A stretch of DNA of 64,000 bases, from assembly GCF_004341515.1 (NCBI RefSeq), contig NZ_SLZF01000001.1, forward strand, positions 124,001-188,000, in the 5' to 3' direction. The stretch is from Allobosea sp. BK604. Lineage in GTDB: Bacteria; Pseudomonadota; Alphaproteobacteria; Rhizobiales; Beijerinckiaceae. Of the stretch, positions 1 to 8,513 are shown one piece after another. The position numbers and the translations under genes are program-made. The notes under the pieces are model-generated. The model searched no databases, was not told the DNA's origin, and saw only the letters and a list, made by a program, of their open reading frames with translations. Positions within the stretch are counted from its first letter, which is position 1; each line of letters opens with the position of its first letter.

Positions 1-1
1 C

Positions 2-454
2 GACGCAATCGCCGACGAGGTGATCCGCTCGGGCGTCGAGTTCGTCGACGTCTCTCTGTTCTCGAAGCTCGACGCCGACAGCGTGGTCTTCTTCGACGGC
101 AGTCATCGCTCGTTCCAGAATTCCGACGTCACCGTCTTCTTCATCGACATCCTGCCGGAGCTGAAGCCGGGGATCGATGTCGGCATCCATGACGTGCTCT
201 GGCCATGGGACTATCCGCCAGCCTGGGTCGAGCGCTACTACAACGAACAATACATGCTCGGAACCTATATGCTCGCCTTCGGTGTTTCCTTTCCGCTGAT
301 CTTCTCCTGCGCGCATGCAGGGCGGAAGTTCCAGCCCGAGCTCGCCGAGGCCTTGCCCGAAAATGTGCTCGCCGCCGTGAAGGAAAAATCCGGCTATGTC
401 AGCGGCAGCAGCGTCTGGTTCAAGAAGCCGGCAATCGACTACGGCCTGAGCTAA
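2..454 (+). CDS. Class I SAM-dependent methyltransferase, C-terminal part (5' end outside window)
   Basis: The reading frame is open from the first base, so the true start lies upstream. The visible 150 residues include an acidic strand (SVVFFDGSHRS), a second strand ending in a histidine-aspartate pair (VGIHDVLWPWDYP) and an aromatic-rich tail. This is the usual second half of Methyltransf_24-type class I methyltransferases. Those enzymes transfer a methyl group from S-adenosylmethionine to a small molecule or sugar; the substrate cannot be read here. The SAM-binding glycine motif must lie upstream. A bipartite palindromic repeat begins directly after the TAA stop. Confidence is high for the fold and low for the substrate. 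Confidence 0.7.
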   Translation, partial: DAIADEVIRSGVEFVDVSLFSKLDADSVVFFDGSHRSFQNSDVTVFFIDILPELKPGIDVGIHDVLWPWDYPPAWVERYYNEQYMLGTYMLAFGVSFPLIFSCAHAGRKFQPELAEALPENVLAAVKEKSGYVSGSSVWFKKPAIDYGLS

Positions 455-455
455 G

Positions 456-554
456 GCATTTTCGAGCGAAGCGAGTACCGACTCGCGTCAAGAAAATCCA
501 ATAAAACAAAAGCTTAGAGCATTTTCGCGGTTCGAGGAAACGCGGAAATGCTCT
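456..554. repeat. Bipartite palindromic repeat, type A, copy 1
   Basis: The element has two parts joined by a linker (aaaacaaaagctta). The second hairpin pairs 516-529 with 541-554: 14 consecutive pairs with one T-G wobble and an 11-nt loop. Related copies lie at 8402-8503, 20502-20595, 22072-22174, 26947-27048 and 38789-38887, with a fragment at 37569-37620. It sits between the methyltransferase stop and the convergent Nudix gene. It is a dispersed intergenic element and may also act as a transcription barrier. Confidence 0.85.
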
Positions 555-577
555 GGCATCCGCCGTCCGGACGGACG

Positions 578-1039
578 TCACACCCGCACCAGCTCCTCCA
601 GTCGGTCGAGGAACGGCCGCTGGCTTTCGAGGATCTTCTTGCGCGCAACCGGCAGGGAGAACCAGTCGGCACGATCGACCTCGGGAAACTGAGCGATACG
701 GCCACTCCGCGGCGGCCATTCGAGCGTAAAACTGTTGCTTTCGATCGCCGCGGCATCGAGGTCACCTTCGATCGCGAAGGCGAGCACCCGCTTGCCCGCG
801 CGCTGTACCACCTCTCCCAGCGGCGCGAAATCGCCCACGGGCCGCGTGCCCAATTCCTCCTGAAACTCGCGGATGGCGGCTGCGAGCGGGTCCTCGCCAT
901 CGCCGATCTCGCCTTTGGGAATCGACCAGGCGCCGCCGTCCTTGTTCTTCCAGAACGGTCCGCCCGGATGAACCAGCAGGATCGATGGCCCCTCGGCGCT
1001 GCGGCGATACAGCAAAAGCCCCGCGCTGGTGGCAGCCAT
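578..1039 (-). CDS. Nudix (MutT-like) hydrolase
   Basis: A 153-residue protein with a complete Nudix box at about residues 43-65. The glycine, the EIGDGE segment and REFQEELG match the GX5EX7REUXEEXGU consensus, so the metal-binding glutamates are intact. Nudix enzymes hydrolyse nucleoside diphosphates linked to another moiety; this substrate is unknown. The frame stays open to 1204, but the ATG at 1039 has a GAGG about nine bases upstream and removes an Arg-rich, unconserved extension. The gene is convergent with the preceding methyltransferase and divergent from the SMP-30 gene. Confidence 0.85.
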   Translation of the reverse strand: MAATSAGLLLYRRSAEGPSILLVHPGGPFWKNKDGGAWSIPKGEIGDGEDPLAAAIREFQEELGTRPVGDFAPLGEVVQRAGKRVLAFAIEGDLDAAAIESNSFTLEWPPRSGRIAQFPEVDRADWFSLPVARKKILESQRPFLDRLEELVRV

Positions 1040-1344
1040 CCCGGACATCCTCGCTGAAGCCCTCCGGCCCAGCGAGGGCAATGAGAGGCCAAGCATCCGG
1101 TGGAATGTCAGCCGCGCTGGCCGACCTGTCCAGCCATGCGGGTCCACCCGGAGAGGCCTGCGGCGGACGAGAGCCGCCGAGGAGGGTCCATCCGCAGGAG
1201 TCACTCTGAAATTTCAGATTTCAAATCTGAAACTCGATGCTATATCAGCGAGCGCTCGCCGATGGCCAAGGCGGCAGCACGCGGACGCCGGAAGAGCTCG
1301 GCTCGTGCCGGGCGTCGCCACAACAAAAGCTGGAGGGAACAACC

Positions 1345-2436
1345 GTGGACACGTCTCGTCGTCACCTGCTCACCGGCGGCCTTGCCGCCATCGCCGGCTC
1401 CTCGCTGGCCGGATCGGCCTTCGCCCAGGCCTTCCCGTTCAAGCCGAACCAGCGCTATCCCGACCCTGCGGTCGAAATCCTCGATCCCGGCTTCGCCAAG
1501 TACCGGATCTATTCGAGCACCGTGGAGCAGCTCGCGAGCGGGATGCGCTGGGCGGAAGGCCCGGTCTATTTCCCCGAGGGCCGCTATGTCCTCGTCAGCG
1601 ACATTCCGAACAACCGGATCATGAAATACGACGAACAGAAGAACAGCTTCACCGTCTTCCGCGAGAACGCCAACTTCGCCAATGGCAACGCCCGCGACCG
1701 CCAGGGCCGGCTGATCACCTGCGAGCACTCGGTGACGCGCCGGGTCACCCGCACCGAGAAGAACGGCAAGATCACGGTTCTCGCCGACAGCTATGACGGC
1801 AAGCGCCTGAACGCGCCCAACGATGTCGTGGTCAAATCCGACGACACGATCTGGTTCACCGATCCGCTCTTCGGCATCAGCGGCGAATGGGAGGGCTCGC
1901 GCGCCAAGCCCGAGCAGGCGACCACCAACGTCTACCGCATCGGCACGGACGGCAAGGTCACCGCCGTCGTCACCGACCTGCTCAATCCGAACGGCCTCGC
2001 CTTCTCACCCGACGAGAAGAAGCTCTACGTGGTCGAATGGCGCGGCACGCCGAACCGCAGCATCTGGAGCTTCGATATCGACGCCGACGGCAAGGCCTCG
2101 AACAAGGTGAAGGTCGTCAGCGCTGACGATTTCGGCGCGCTCGACGGCTTCCGGGTCGATCGCGACGGCAATCTCTGGTGCGGCTATGGCAGCAACGGCG
2201 CGCTCGAGGCAGAGCCGGCGGAGGACGGAAGGCGCAAGGTCTTCAACCTGCGCGGCAAGTCGGAGGATCTCGACGGCGTCATGGTGTTCAGTCCGGCCGG
2301 CAAGCCTCTTGCGTTCATCCGCCTGCCGGAGCGCTGCGCCAATCTCTGCTTCGGCGGTCCGAAGGGCAATCGGCTGTACATGGCGAGCTCGCACTCGCTC
2401 TACGCGCTCTATGTCGAGGCGCACGGCGCGGTTTGA
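1345..2436 (+). CDS. Exported SMP-30/gluconolactonase-like protein (TAT signal)
   Basis: The 363-residue product starts at a GTG with GGAGG at 1332-1336. The N-terminus has a twin-arginine motif (SRRHLL, residues 4-9), a hydrophobic stretch and an AFAQ-A cleavage site near 27, so it is probably folded in the cytoplasm and exported. The rest is a six-bladed beta-propeller: WAEGPVYF (69-76, metal-binding Glu), NAPNDVVV and NPNGLAFSPDEKKLYV. Members hydrolyse sugar lactones with a bound divalent metal. The upstream ATG at about 1261 and others lack a good ribosome-binding site. The substrate is unknown. Confidence 0.85.
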   Translation: MDTSRRHLLTGGLAAIAGSSLAGSAFAQAFPFKPNQRYPDPAVEILDPGFAKYRIYSSTVEQLASGMRWAEGPVYFPEGRYVLVSDIPNNRIMKYDEQKNSFTVFRENANFANGNARDRQGRLITCEHSVTRRVTRTEKNGKITVLADSYDGKRLNAPNDVVVKSDDTIWFTDPLFGISGEWEGSRAKPEQATTNVYRIGTDGKVTAVVTDLLNPNGLAFSPDEKKLYVVEWRGTPNRSIWSFDIDADGKASNKVKVVSADDFGALDGFRVDRDGNLWCGYGSNGALEAEPAEDGRRKVFNLRGKSEDLDGVMVFSPAGKPLAFIRLPERCANLCFGGPKGNRLYMASSHSLYALYVEAHGAV

Positions 2437-2443
2437 TCCGCCC

Positions 2444-2563
2444 CGTCATTACGAGCACCCGGGTCTTGCCTTCGGCAAGCCCGAGTACAGGCTCCGCGAA
2501 GCAATCCAGGGGTGGCAGCGCTCTGTGTCGCCCTGGATTGCCCCGTCGCTCCTCGCAATGACG
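2444..2563. repeat. 120-bp imperfect inverted repeat (cruciform-like element)
   Basis: Outer arms 2444-2455 and 2552-2563 match in 11 of 12 positions, and inner arms 2501-2511 and 2531-2541 match perfectly (GCAATCCAGGG and its complement). A smaller CTTGCC/GGCAAG hairpin lies near 2465-2479. The element fills the gap between the convergent SMP-30 and MFS genes. Its wording (GTCATTGCGAG, GCAATCCAGG) resembles a repeat seen in many proteobacterial genomes; that comparison is from memory. Confidence 0.75.
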
Positions 2564-2576
2564 ATTGGCGTTCCGC

Positions 2577-3800
2577 TCAGGCGGGCTGGGGCTTCTGCCG
2601 CACCCGCAGCATCAGCCAGCACACCACCGCGAGATTGACGAGGTTCCAGGCGAGCCCGTTGAGGAAGGCCATGCGGTAGGAGGCGAAATAGTCGAAGATC
2701 ACGCCCGAGATATAGCCACCGAAGGCCATGCCCATGATGGTCGCGGACATCACCAGGCCGATGCGCACGCCAGCCTCCTTCGGCGGCAGGTACTCGCGGA
2801 TGATGATGGCATACATCGGCACGATGCCGCCTTGGAACAGGCCGAAGATTCCCGTGACGATGAAGAGTGAGATCAGCCCGTCGAACCAGAGATAGAGAAA
2901 GAGCGCGAGTCCCTGCATCACCGAGCCGATCACCAGCGTCGCCGCTCCGCCGATCCGGTCGGCGACGAAGCCCGAGCCGATGCGGCTGACGACGCCGAGC
3001 CCGAGCATCAGCGAGAGCATCTCGGCGCCGCGCGCCACGCCATAGCCGAGATCGCCGCAATAGGCGACGATATGGACCTGAGGCATCGCCATCGCGACGC
3101 AGCAGCAGAAGCCGGCAACCGCGAGCAAGGCCTGGAGCTGGTTGGGCGAGAGCCCGAGATCGCCGCGCGCCCCGGCGCTGGACGCCTCGGCTGCCGCCAG
3201 CGTCGCGGCGGCCGGCCTGCGCCGGAAGAAGAAGGCGAGCGGCAGCATGACCACAAGCACCGCGATGCCGATGCCGATATGGGTCGCCCGCCAGCCATGG
3301 GCTTGGACGCCCCAGATGATGACCTGCGGCCAGAACATCCCGGCGAAATAGCTGCCGGAGGCCCCGAAGACGACCGCGAGCCCGCGATGCTTGCGGAACC
3401 AGTGCGACAGATCGGCGATCAGCGGCGCAAAGCCGGCTCCGGCACCGATCCCGATCAGCAGCCCATGCACGATCGCGAATTGCCAGAGGCTGCCGGAAAG
3501 CGCGGCCAGGAAATAGCCCAAGCCCATAAGCACGGCGCCAAGCATGATCGGTATCAGAATGCCGTAGCGATCGGCGACGCGGCCCATCGCGATATTGCCG
3601 AAGCCGAAACCGAGCATCGCGCAGGTATAGGGCAGCGAGGCCCCGGAGCGCAGCGTGCCGAACTCGGCCTGGACTGAGGGCAGCACGACCACGACCGACC
3701 ACGTGCCGACGCAAGCGACGGTGCCAACCACCAAAGCCAGCGCCAGCCGCAACCAGGCATAGGCGGAATCGGGTGCGTAGCGCTGATCTTCCGGCGGCAT
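2577..3800 (-). CDS. MFS transporter (monocarboxylate/oxalate-formate type)
   Basis: The 407-residue product has about twelve hydrophobic segments. It carries MFS signatures in loop 2-3 (GRVADRYG) and in the second half (GFVADRIGG). The pattern, with a WFRKHRG loop after helix 6 and a GLFQGG helix, fits the MFS branch that includes oxalate/formate antiporters and monocarboxylate carriers. It would move a small organic anion across the inner membrane. The ATG at 3800 has GAGG five bases upstream. Upstream is a 7-bp inverted repeat at 3839-3859. The substrate is not determined. Confidence 0.85.
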   Translation of the reverse strand: MPPEDQRYAPDSAYAWLRLALALVVGTVACVGTWSVVVVLPSVQAEFGTLRSGASLPYTCAMLGFGFGNIAMGRVADRYGILIPIMLGAVLMGLGYFLAALSGSLWQFAIVHGLLIGIGAGAGFAPLIADLSHWFRKHRGLAVVFGASGSYFAGMFWPQVIIWGVQAHGWRATHIGIGIAVLVVMLPLAFFFRRRPAAATLAAAEASSAGARGDLGLSPNQLQALLAVAGFCCCVAMAMPQVHIVAYCGDLGYGVARGAEMLSLMLGLGVVSRIGSGFVADRIGGAATLVIGSVMQGLALFLYLWFDGLISLFIVTGIFGLFQGGIVPMYAIIIREYLPPKEAGVRIGLVMSATIMGMAFGGYISGVIFDYFASYRMAFLNGLAWNLVNLAVVCWLMLRVRQKPQPA

Positions 3801-3838
3801 GTTTCCTCGGTGCCGCCTCGAGGGAACGGCTTTTTTTC

Positions 3839-3859
3839 GCTGCCTGATGATTAGGCAGC
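3839..3859. promoter_or_regulatory. Inverted repeat upstream of the MFS gene, possible operator
   Basis: GCTGCCT (3839-3845) and AGGCAGC (3853-3859) form a perfect 7-bp inverted repeat with a 7-base spacer. It lies about 40 bp upstream of the MFS start on the minus strand. A run of seven T (plus strand) sits beside it. It could be a regulator site or a hairpin; no adjacent regulator gene points to a partner. Confidence 0.3.
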
Positions 3860-4034
3860 CTCGAATGGCGCGACAAGCGCGTCGGCAGCAGTGCGGCACG
3901 GCGTCGATAGGGCAACGCGGTCCCGATCCTGTCAGCAATCCCTGCCATGCTTGGGCTTGACCCGGACATGTCCTGCCGGGAGGCTCCCAAAGCTTCGTCG
4001 CGCAGGAGACGGCGCGCAATCGGGCATCGAGACC

Positions 4035-5057
4035 ATGGCAACGATCTGCATCTACGGCGCCGGCTCGGTCGGCTGCTATATCGGTGGCCGCCTGTTGGCA
4101 TCGGGGAGCGAGGTCTGCTTCGTCGGTCGCCCACGAATCGGCGACGAATTGCGCGAGCATGGCCTCACGCTCTCGCATTACCAGGGCGGCCACTGGCAGG
4201 TGCCGCCGGAGGCGATCGCGTTCTCGACCGAGGCCGTCGCTGCGACCGAGGCCGATCTCGTGCTGGTGACCGTGAAATCCGCCGATACCGCCGCAGCCGC
4301 CGCCCGGCTCGCAGGCCTGCTCCGCCCCGGCGCCGTCGTGGTCAGCTTCCAGAACGGCCTGAGCAATGCAGCGATCCTGCGCGCCGTGCTCCCGCACCAG
4401 ATCGTGCTCGAAGGCATCGTGCCGTTCAATGTCGTGGCGCGTGGGCCCGGCGCCTTTCACCAGGCCTCGGACGGCCGGCTCGAGGTCAAGGCCGCCTTCG
4501 AGCTGAAGCCCTTCCTCGCCGCTTTCGACGAGGCCGGCCTGCCGCTGACCCGTCAGCTCGAGATCGTGCCGGTGCAATGGGCGAAGCTACTGTTCAACCT
4601 CAACAACGCCATCAACGCGCTGGCGAACCTGCCTCTGAAGGAAGAGCTGTCCCAGCGCGCCTATAGGCGCTGCCTCGCGCTCGCCCAGGCCGAAGCCCTC
4701 GCGCTGCTGCGGCGGGCCGGCATTCGCCCGGCTCGGCTGACGCCGCTTCCGGCGAGCATGATCCCGGTCGCTCTGCACCTGCCCGACGCGCTGTTTTCCA
4801 GGCTGGGCAGAAAGCTTCTCGCCATCGATCCGCTGGCCCGCTCCTCGATGTCGGACGATCTCGCCGCGCGCCGGAAGACCGAGGTGGACTGGATCAATGG
4901 TGAAGTGCTTCGCCTGGCCGAGACGCTTGGCCGCAAGGCACCGGTCAACGCCTGTCTGTGCGGGCTGGTCCATGCGGCCGAGCAGGCCGCCGAGCGCCCG
5001 CGCTGGTCCGGCGCCGCCTTGCTGACGGAGCTACGGAAGGCGGCGACGCCGTCGTGA
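4035..5057 (+). CDS. Ketopantoate reductase family protein (PanE/ApbA-like)
   Basis: A 340-residue protein starting ICIYGAGSVGCYIGG (Rossmann GxGxxG at about 7-16), with VTVKSAD at the usual substrate-lysine position, NLNNAINAL in the helical C-terminal half and SSMSDDLAARRKTEVDWING near the end. This is the ordered motif set of 2-dehydropantoate 2-reductases, which make pantoate with NADPH for coenzyme A synthesis. No pan genes lie nearby, so it could be a paralog acting on another 2-oxo acid. The ATG at 4035 begins the conserved strand; longer starts add non-conserved sequence. Confidence 0.82.
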   Translation: MATICIYGAGSVGCYIGGRLLASGSEVCFVGRPRIGDELREHGLTLSHYQGGHWQVPPEAIAFSTEAVAATEADLVLVTVKSADTAAAAARLAGLLRPGAVVVSFQNGLSNAAILRAVLPHQIVLEGIVPFNVVARGPGAFHQASDGRLEVKAAFELKPFLAAFDEAGLPLTRQLEIVPVQWAKLLFNLNNAINALANLPLKEELSQRAYRRCLALAQAEALALLRRAGIRPARLTPLPASMIPVALHLPDALFSRLGRKLLAIDPLARSSMSDDLAARRKTEVDWINGEVLRLAETLGRKAPVNACLCGLVHAAEQAAERPRWSGAALLTELRKAATPS

Positions 5058-5070
5058 CCGATGGAAGCTG

Positions 5071-6381
5071 TTAGCCGCCGGTCAGATGCGCATAGGCCGA
5101 GGCGTCGAGCGGCCGGCCGAGCAGATAGCCCTGCGCCAGATCGCAGCCTTCGCAAATCAGGAAGTCGAGCTGCTCCGGCGTCTCGACGCCCTCAGCCACC
5201 ACCTCGATGCCGAGCGCATGGCCAAGCTGGATGACCGCGCGCGTGATCGCCGCCGATTCCAAGGTGACGCCGAGCGTCGCGACGAAGCTGCGGTCGATCT
5301 TCAGCGTCGTCAGCGGGAAGCGGTGGAGATAGGACAGCGACGAATAGCCGGTGCCGAAATCATCGAGCGCGATGCGCACGCCGAGCGCTCGCAGCCGCGA
5401 CAGGGTCGTCATGGCGCGCACGGCGTCGGTCACCATCACGCCCTCGGTGATCTCGAGCTCAAGCCGCTCGGCCTCGAGCCCGGTCTCGCCCAGGATCGTC
5501 TCGACCAGCGCGGGCAGTTCGTCCGACTGGAATTCGAGCGGCGAGAGATTGACCGAGATCCTGAGCGGCTTCGCCCAGCTCGCCGCCTCGCGGCAGGCGC
5601 TGCGCAGGACATGGGCGCCGAGCGCGGCGATTAGCCCGCCCTCCTCGGCCGCCGGAATGAAGGTCGCGGGCGAGACCACGCCACGCACGGGATCGCGCCA
5701 GCGCGCCAGCGCCTCGAAGCCGATCACTGTCCCGTCCGGCCGGAATTGCGGCTGGTAGTGCAGCAGGATTGCGCCGCTCTCGATCGCCTCGCGCAGATTC
5801 CTGCGGAAAGCCAGGCGCTCGCAATCGGCCGCATGCTCCGCCATATCGGGCATGCGGGCTTCGTCGCGCCCACTCAGCTCGAACAGGAGGTTGAAGCCGC
5901 CGACGAGCCGGCCGAAGCGGTCGAAGAGCGGCGTCGGATTCTGCAGGAAGCGGATGCGGCTGCCATCCGGCCGTTCGGCTTGGAGCTCGACATTCCGAAT
6001 CGCGCGGCCCTCGCGCAGGGCCTGCGCCATCGGGCCGTCGGCATGGGCCATCAGCTCGCCGGCCTGGTTGAAGAGTCGCTCCGTCACGCACCAGAGATCG
6101 AGGCCGAGCCTCGGCTCGCGCCCGGCGAAAGCGGCGGCAGCGGGATTGAAATAGCTGATCCGGCCATCCGCGTCGGTCAGATAGACCGCGGCAGGAAGCT
6201 GATCGAACAGGCCGGCAAGCCAGACCTTGTCGATCGGCTCTCCGCCCCCTGACGGCGCAGAGAGCAGGGCCTGAAGTTCAAAACCGGTTTCGGCAAACGG
6301 CGCGAAACCGGGTGCGAGAGTGATAGCCCCGGACGAAAAGCGCTGGTCGGCGCCTTCTGGTCCGGCAACAGCCTGGAACAT
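5071..6381 (-). CDS. PAS-EAL cyclic-di-GMP phosphodiesterase
   Basis: Numbered from the ATG at 6381 (436 residues), a PAS domain spans about 50-170 (LPAAVYLTDADGRISYFNPAA) and an EAL domain about 190-430. Catalytic signatures are present: EAL (FEALARW, ~222), the NLSPLEF asparagine (~278), ELEITEG, DDFGTGYSSL (340-349), KID (361), AEGVE and QGYLLG. It should hydrolyse cyclic di-GMP to pGpG under sensory control of the PAS domain. There is no GGDEF domain and no membrane segment. Earlier in-frame starts (TTG at 6441) are possible; neither has a strong ribosome-binding site. Confidence 0.88.
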   Translation of the reverse strand: MFQAVAGPEGADQRFSSGAITLAPGFAPFAETGFELQALLSAPSGGGEPIDKVWLAGLFDQLPAAVYLTDADGRISYFNPAAAAFAGREPRLGLDLWCVTERLFNQAGELMAHADGPMAQALREGRAIRNVELQAERPDGSRIRFLQNPTPLFDRFGRLVGGFNLLFELSGRDEARMPDMAEHAADCERLAFRRNLREAIESGAILLHYQPQFRPDGTVIGFEALARWRDPVRGVVSPATFIPAAEEGGLIAALGAHVLRSACREAASWAKPLRISVNLSPLEFQSDELPALVETILGETGLEAERLELEITEGVMVTDAVRAMTTLSRLRALGVRIALDDFGTGYSSLSYLHRFPLTTLKIDRSFVATLGVTLESAAITRAVIQLGHALGIEVVAEGVETPEQLDFLICEGCDLAQGYLLGRPLDASAYAHLTGG

Positions 6382-6497
6382 TCGGAATTCGCTCGCACTG
6401 CGTAAATTCGACACGCAATGAGAGCGCAGAGATGCCAACAAAGCCTTAAGCGACCTGACCCTTCGTCATCAACTTTCGAATGAAAGGCCGGCCGCGC

Positions 6498-6785
6498 TCA
6501 TTTGAACAGGCGTTCGCCCTGCTCGTCGACGAGTTGCTGGCCCTTCACCAGCGTGAAATCGGCGGCGTCGTCGAGGCCCGGAAAACGGTCGGCGCGGACG
6601 AAGCGATGGCTCTTCGTCTCGCCGTCGATCTCCTTCTCGATCACGCCGCAGAGCTGGTACTGCCCGCCCTCAAGATAGGGCGTCGCATGAATCGCGAAGC
6701 CCTTGTGATCGATGCTTTTCGCCGGGCCGGCCGGCTTGTCACTCTCGGCCTTGCGCCCGCCGAACAGGGATTTCAGAAACGACAT
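6498..6785 (-). CDS. HlyU-family protein
   Basis: A 95-residue protein beginning MSFLKSLFGG with a central HATPYLEGGQYQLCGVIEKE block and RADRFPGLDDA near the end. This matches the small HlyU domain family (PF10115), named for a Vibrio haemolysin regulator and common as a stand-alone protein in alphaproteobacteria. Its role there is not established. The ATG at 6785 follows GGAGG by six bases, so the longer frame starting at 6800 is rejected. Confidence 0.75.
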   Translation of the reverse strand: MSFLKSLFGGRKAESDKPAGPAKSIDHKGFAIHATPYLEGGQYQLCGVIEKEIDGETKSHRFVRADRFPGLDDAADFTLVKGQQLVDEQGERLFK

Positions 6786-6952
6786 GAGAACCTCCTCCAA
6801 TTCGGCCCTCTATACGGCACGAAACGCGGAAGGGGGAGCCAGCCCGGCTTGAAAGCCGATCGCGCGGTTCCCACGTCTTAAGGGTTCAGGGCGACCAACC
6901 GACCCTCGAGCTGCGCTCGCTTCCGACGGCCGCCCCGAACAGGGAGCCGGCC

Positions 6953-7270
6953 ATGAAACCGTCCAAGATCGTCGCGCTCATTCTGCTCGTGCCGGCCGGC
7001 TTGATTCTGGCCGCCGCAGCCCACAGCCAGACGCCACACGAGCAGCCCTGCACGGATCGGCCCGAGGCGGTCGAGCAGCTTCGCACCATGTTCGGTGAAC
7101 GCATCATCGGCTATGGACTCACCGCGAGCGGCCTCGTCATCGAGATCTTTGCCGCCAGTTCCGGCTCCTGGACGCTCTTCGCCACCACACCGCAGGGCAA
7201 GAGCTGCCTCATCGCCTCCGGTCAATCGTGGGAGCCGCGGCCGCAGCCGGACATTTTCGCGGGGCGATGA
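6953..7270 (+). CDS. Small exported hypothetical protein
   Basis: The 105-residue product has a positively charged start, a hydrophobic core (VALILLVPAGLILAAAA) and a likely cleavage after AHS. The mature part has two cysteines (PCTDRP and GKSCLIASGQ) and the phrase LVIEIFAASSGSWTLFATTPQG. Small periplasmic proteins of this form are common in Hyphomicrobiales, with no assigned role. The two cysteines could form a disulfide. It is the only plus-strand gene between two minus-strand groups. Confidence 0.7.
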   Translation: MKPSKIVALILLVPAGLILAAAAHSQTPHEQPCTDRPEAVEQLRTMFGERIIGYGLTASGLVIEIFAASSGSWTLFATTPQGKSCLIASGQSWEPRPQPDIFAGR

Positions 7271-7288
7271 CCGGGTTCCGGGCCCAGC

Positions 7289-7729
7289 TCAACTCAGATG
7301 CAGCACGACTTCGCGCCGGTGCGGGTTGTCGCGATGCTCGAACAGATAGATGCCCTGCCAGGTGCCAAGCATCAATCGGCCTTCCATCACCGGAATTGAC
7401 AGCGAGACCGGCATCAGCGCCGCCTTGATATGGGCGGGCATGTCGTCCGGCCCCTCCATGCGATGGACGAGATAGGCCATCGCCGGATCATCGGCCGGCG
7501 GCGCCAGACGCTTGAAGAAGGCCTGGAGATCGCGCCGCACATCCGGATCGGCATTCTCCTGGATCAGCAGCGAGCAGGAGGTATGGCGCACGAAGAGGGT
7601 GAGCACCCCGCTCGCCGAAGAAGCCTCGCGCAGGGAAGAGGCCTCGCGCAGGAAGGCGAGGACATGGTCCGTGAATTCGTAGAGGCCCTGGCCACGCGTC
7701 TCGATGCTGATGAGCGACTGCTTCGGCAT
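7289..7729 (-). CDS. yjbQ: YjbQ/UPF0047 family protein
   Basis: The 146-residue protein contains TLFVRHTSCSLLIQENADPDVRRDL and ends LGTWQGIYLFEHRDNPHRREV, the defining blocks of the UPF0047/YjbQ family, which shows weak thiamine-phosphate synthase activity in Escherichia coli. The ATG at 7729 overlaps the stop of the LysE gene by one base (TGATG), with GGAG six bases upstream, so the two are probably co-translated. A tandem six-residue duplication, LREASS twice (residues 27-38), precedes the conserved core and is mirrored by an 18-nt DNA repeat at 7617-7652. Confidence 0.87.
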   Translation of the reverse strand: MPKQSLISIETRGQGLYEFTDHVLAFLREASSLREASSASGVLTLFVRHTSCSLLIQENADPDVRRDLQAFFKRLAPPADDPAMAYLVHRMEGPDDMPAHIKAALMPVSLSIPVMEGRLMLGTWQGIYLFEHRDNPHRREVVLHLS

Positions 7730-8340
7730 CAACGCTCCGTCAGCGCAAGCTTCGCCCCCAGCGCCACGAAGGCTGCGGCGAAAGCCCGCCGCATCCAGGC
7801 CATCACCGCCGGACGGCTGATCACCTTGTCACGCATCCCCGCGGCGAAGAGTCCATAGAGCGCGAAGACGACGAAGGTCATCGCCATGAAGACGCCGGAG
7901 AGCTCCAGCATGCGCAGGAGCGGGCTCGCCTCGTCCGCGGCGATGAACTGCGGCAGGAAGGCGACGAAGAAGATCGAGAGCTTGGGATTGAGCAGGTTGA
8001 TCAGGATGCCGTCGACGAGCACGCGCAACGCCGAGCGCGGATCGGCCCTGGTCTCGACCTTGAGCGCGCCCTGCTCGCGCAAGGTCTGCCAGGCCATGAA
8101 GAGCAGATAGGCGACGCCGGCATATTTCACGATCTCATAGGCGAGCGCGCTCGCATGCAGCAGCGCGGCAAGCCCCATCATCGCCGCGAGAAGATGCGGC
8201 ACGATGCCAAGCGTGCAGGCGAAGGCGGCAACCACGCTGGCGCGCGAACCTCGGGTGAGGCCGGCGGCGATCGTGTAGATCGCGCCCGTGCCGGGCGAGG
8301 CGACGATGATGAGCGAGGTGAGAAGGAATTCGGGGGACAT
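7729..8340 (-). CDS. LysE-family translocator
   Basis: The 203-residue product has about six hydrophobic helices and the family signatures PGTGAIYTIAAGLTRG (in place of the usual PGP) near residue 15 and LINLLNPKLSIFF in the middle. LysE/RhtB proteins export amino acids or similar solutes. The ATG at 8340 matches the family N-terminus (MSPEFLL); upstream in-frame sequence is translated repeat and is rejected. It is the first gene of a two-gene unit with yjbQ. Confidence 0.87.
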   Translation of the reverse strand: MSPEFLLTSLIIVASPGTGAIYTIAAGLTRGSRASVVAAFACTLGIVPHLLAAMMGLAALLHASALAYEIVKYAGVAYLLFMAWQTLREQGALKVETRADPRSALRVLVDGILINLLNPKLSIFFVAFLPQFIAADEASPLLRMLELSGVFMAMTFVVFALYGLFAAGMRDKVISRPAVMAWMRRAFAAAFVALGAKLALTER

Positions 8341-8401
8341 GGGCACCGTCCGGCTGAGCGTTCGATGCGAGCCATCAGACGCGTCTGCGCCATTCTTGTC
8401 T

Positions 8402-8503
8402 AGAGCATTTTGGAGCGGAGTGGGCACCGGTTCGCGTGAAGAAAATGCGTCAAAACAAGGGGATAGAGAGTTTCCGCGATTCAGGGAAGCGCGGAAATGC
8501 TCT
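8402..8503. repeat. Bipartite palindromic repeat, type A, copy 2
   Basis: It has the same layout as copy 1: a left half AGAGCATTTTG...GAAAATGCG, the linker tcaaaacaaggggata, and a right half ending GCGGAAATGCTCT. It lies between two minus-strand genes (LysE upstream, membrane protein downstream). When translated, repeats like this one give false N-terminal extensions. Confidence 0.85.
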
Positions 8504-8513
8504 CGTACCGCGG

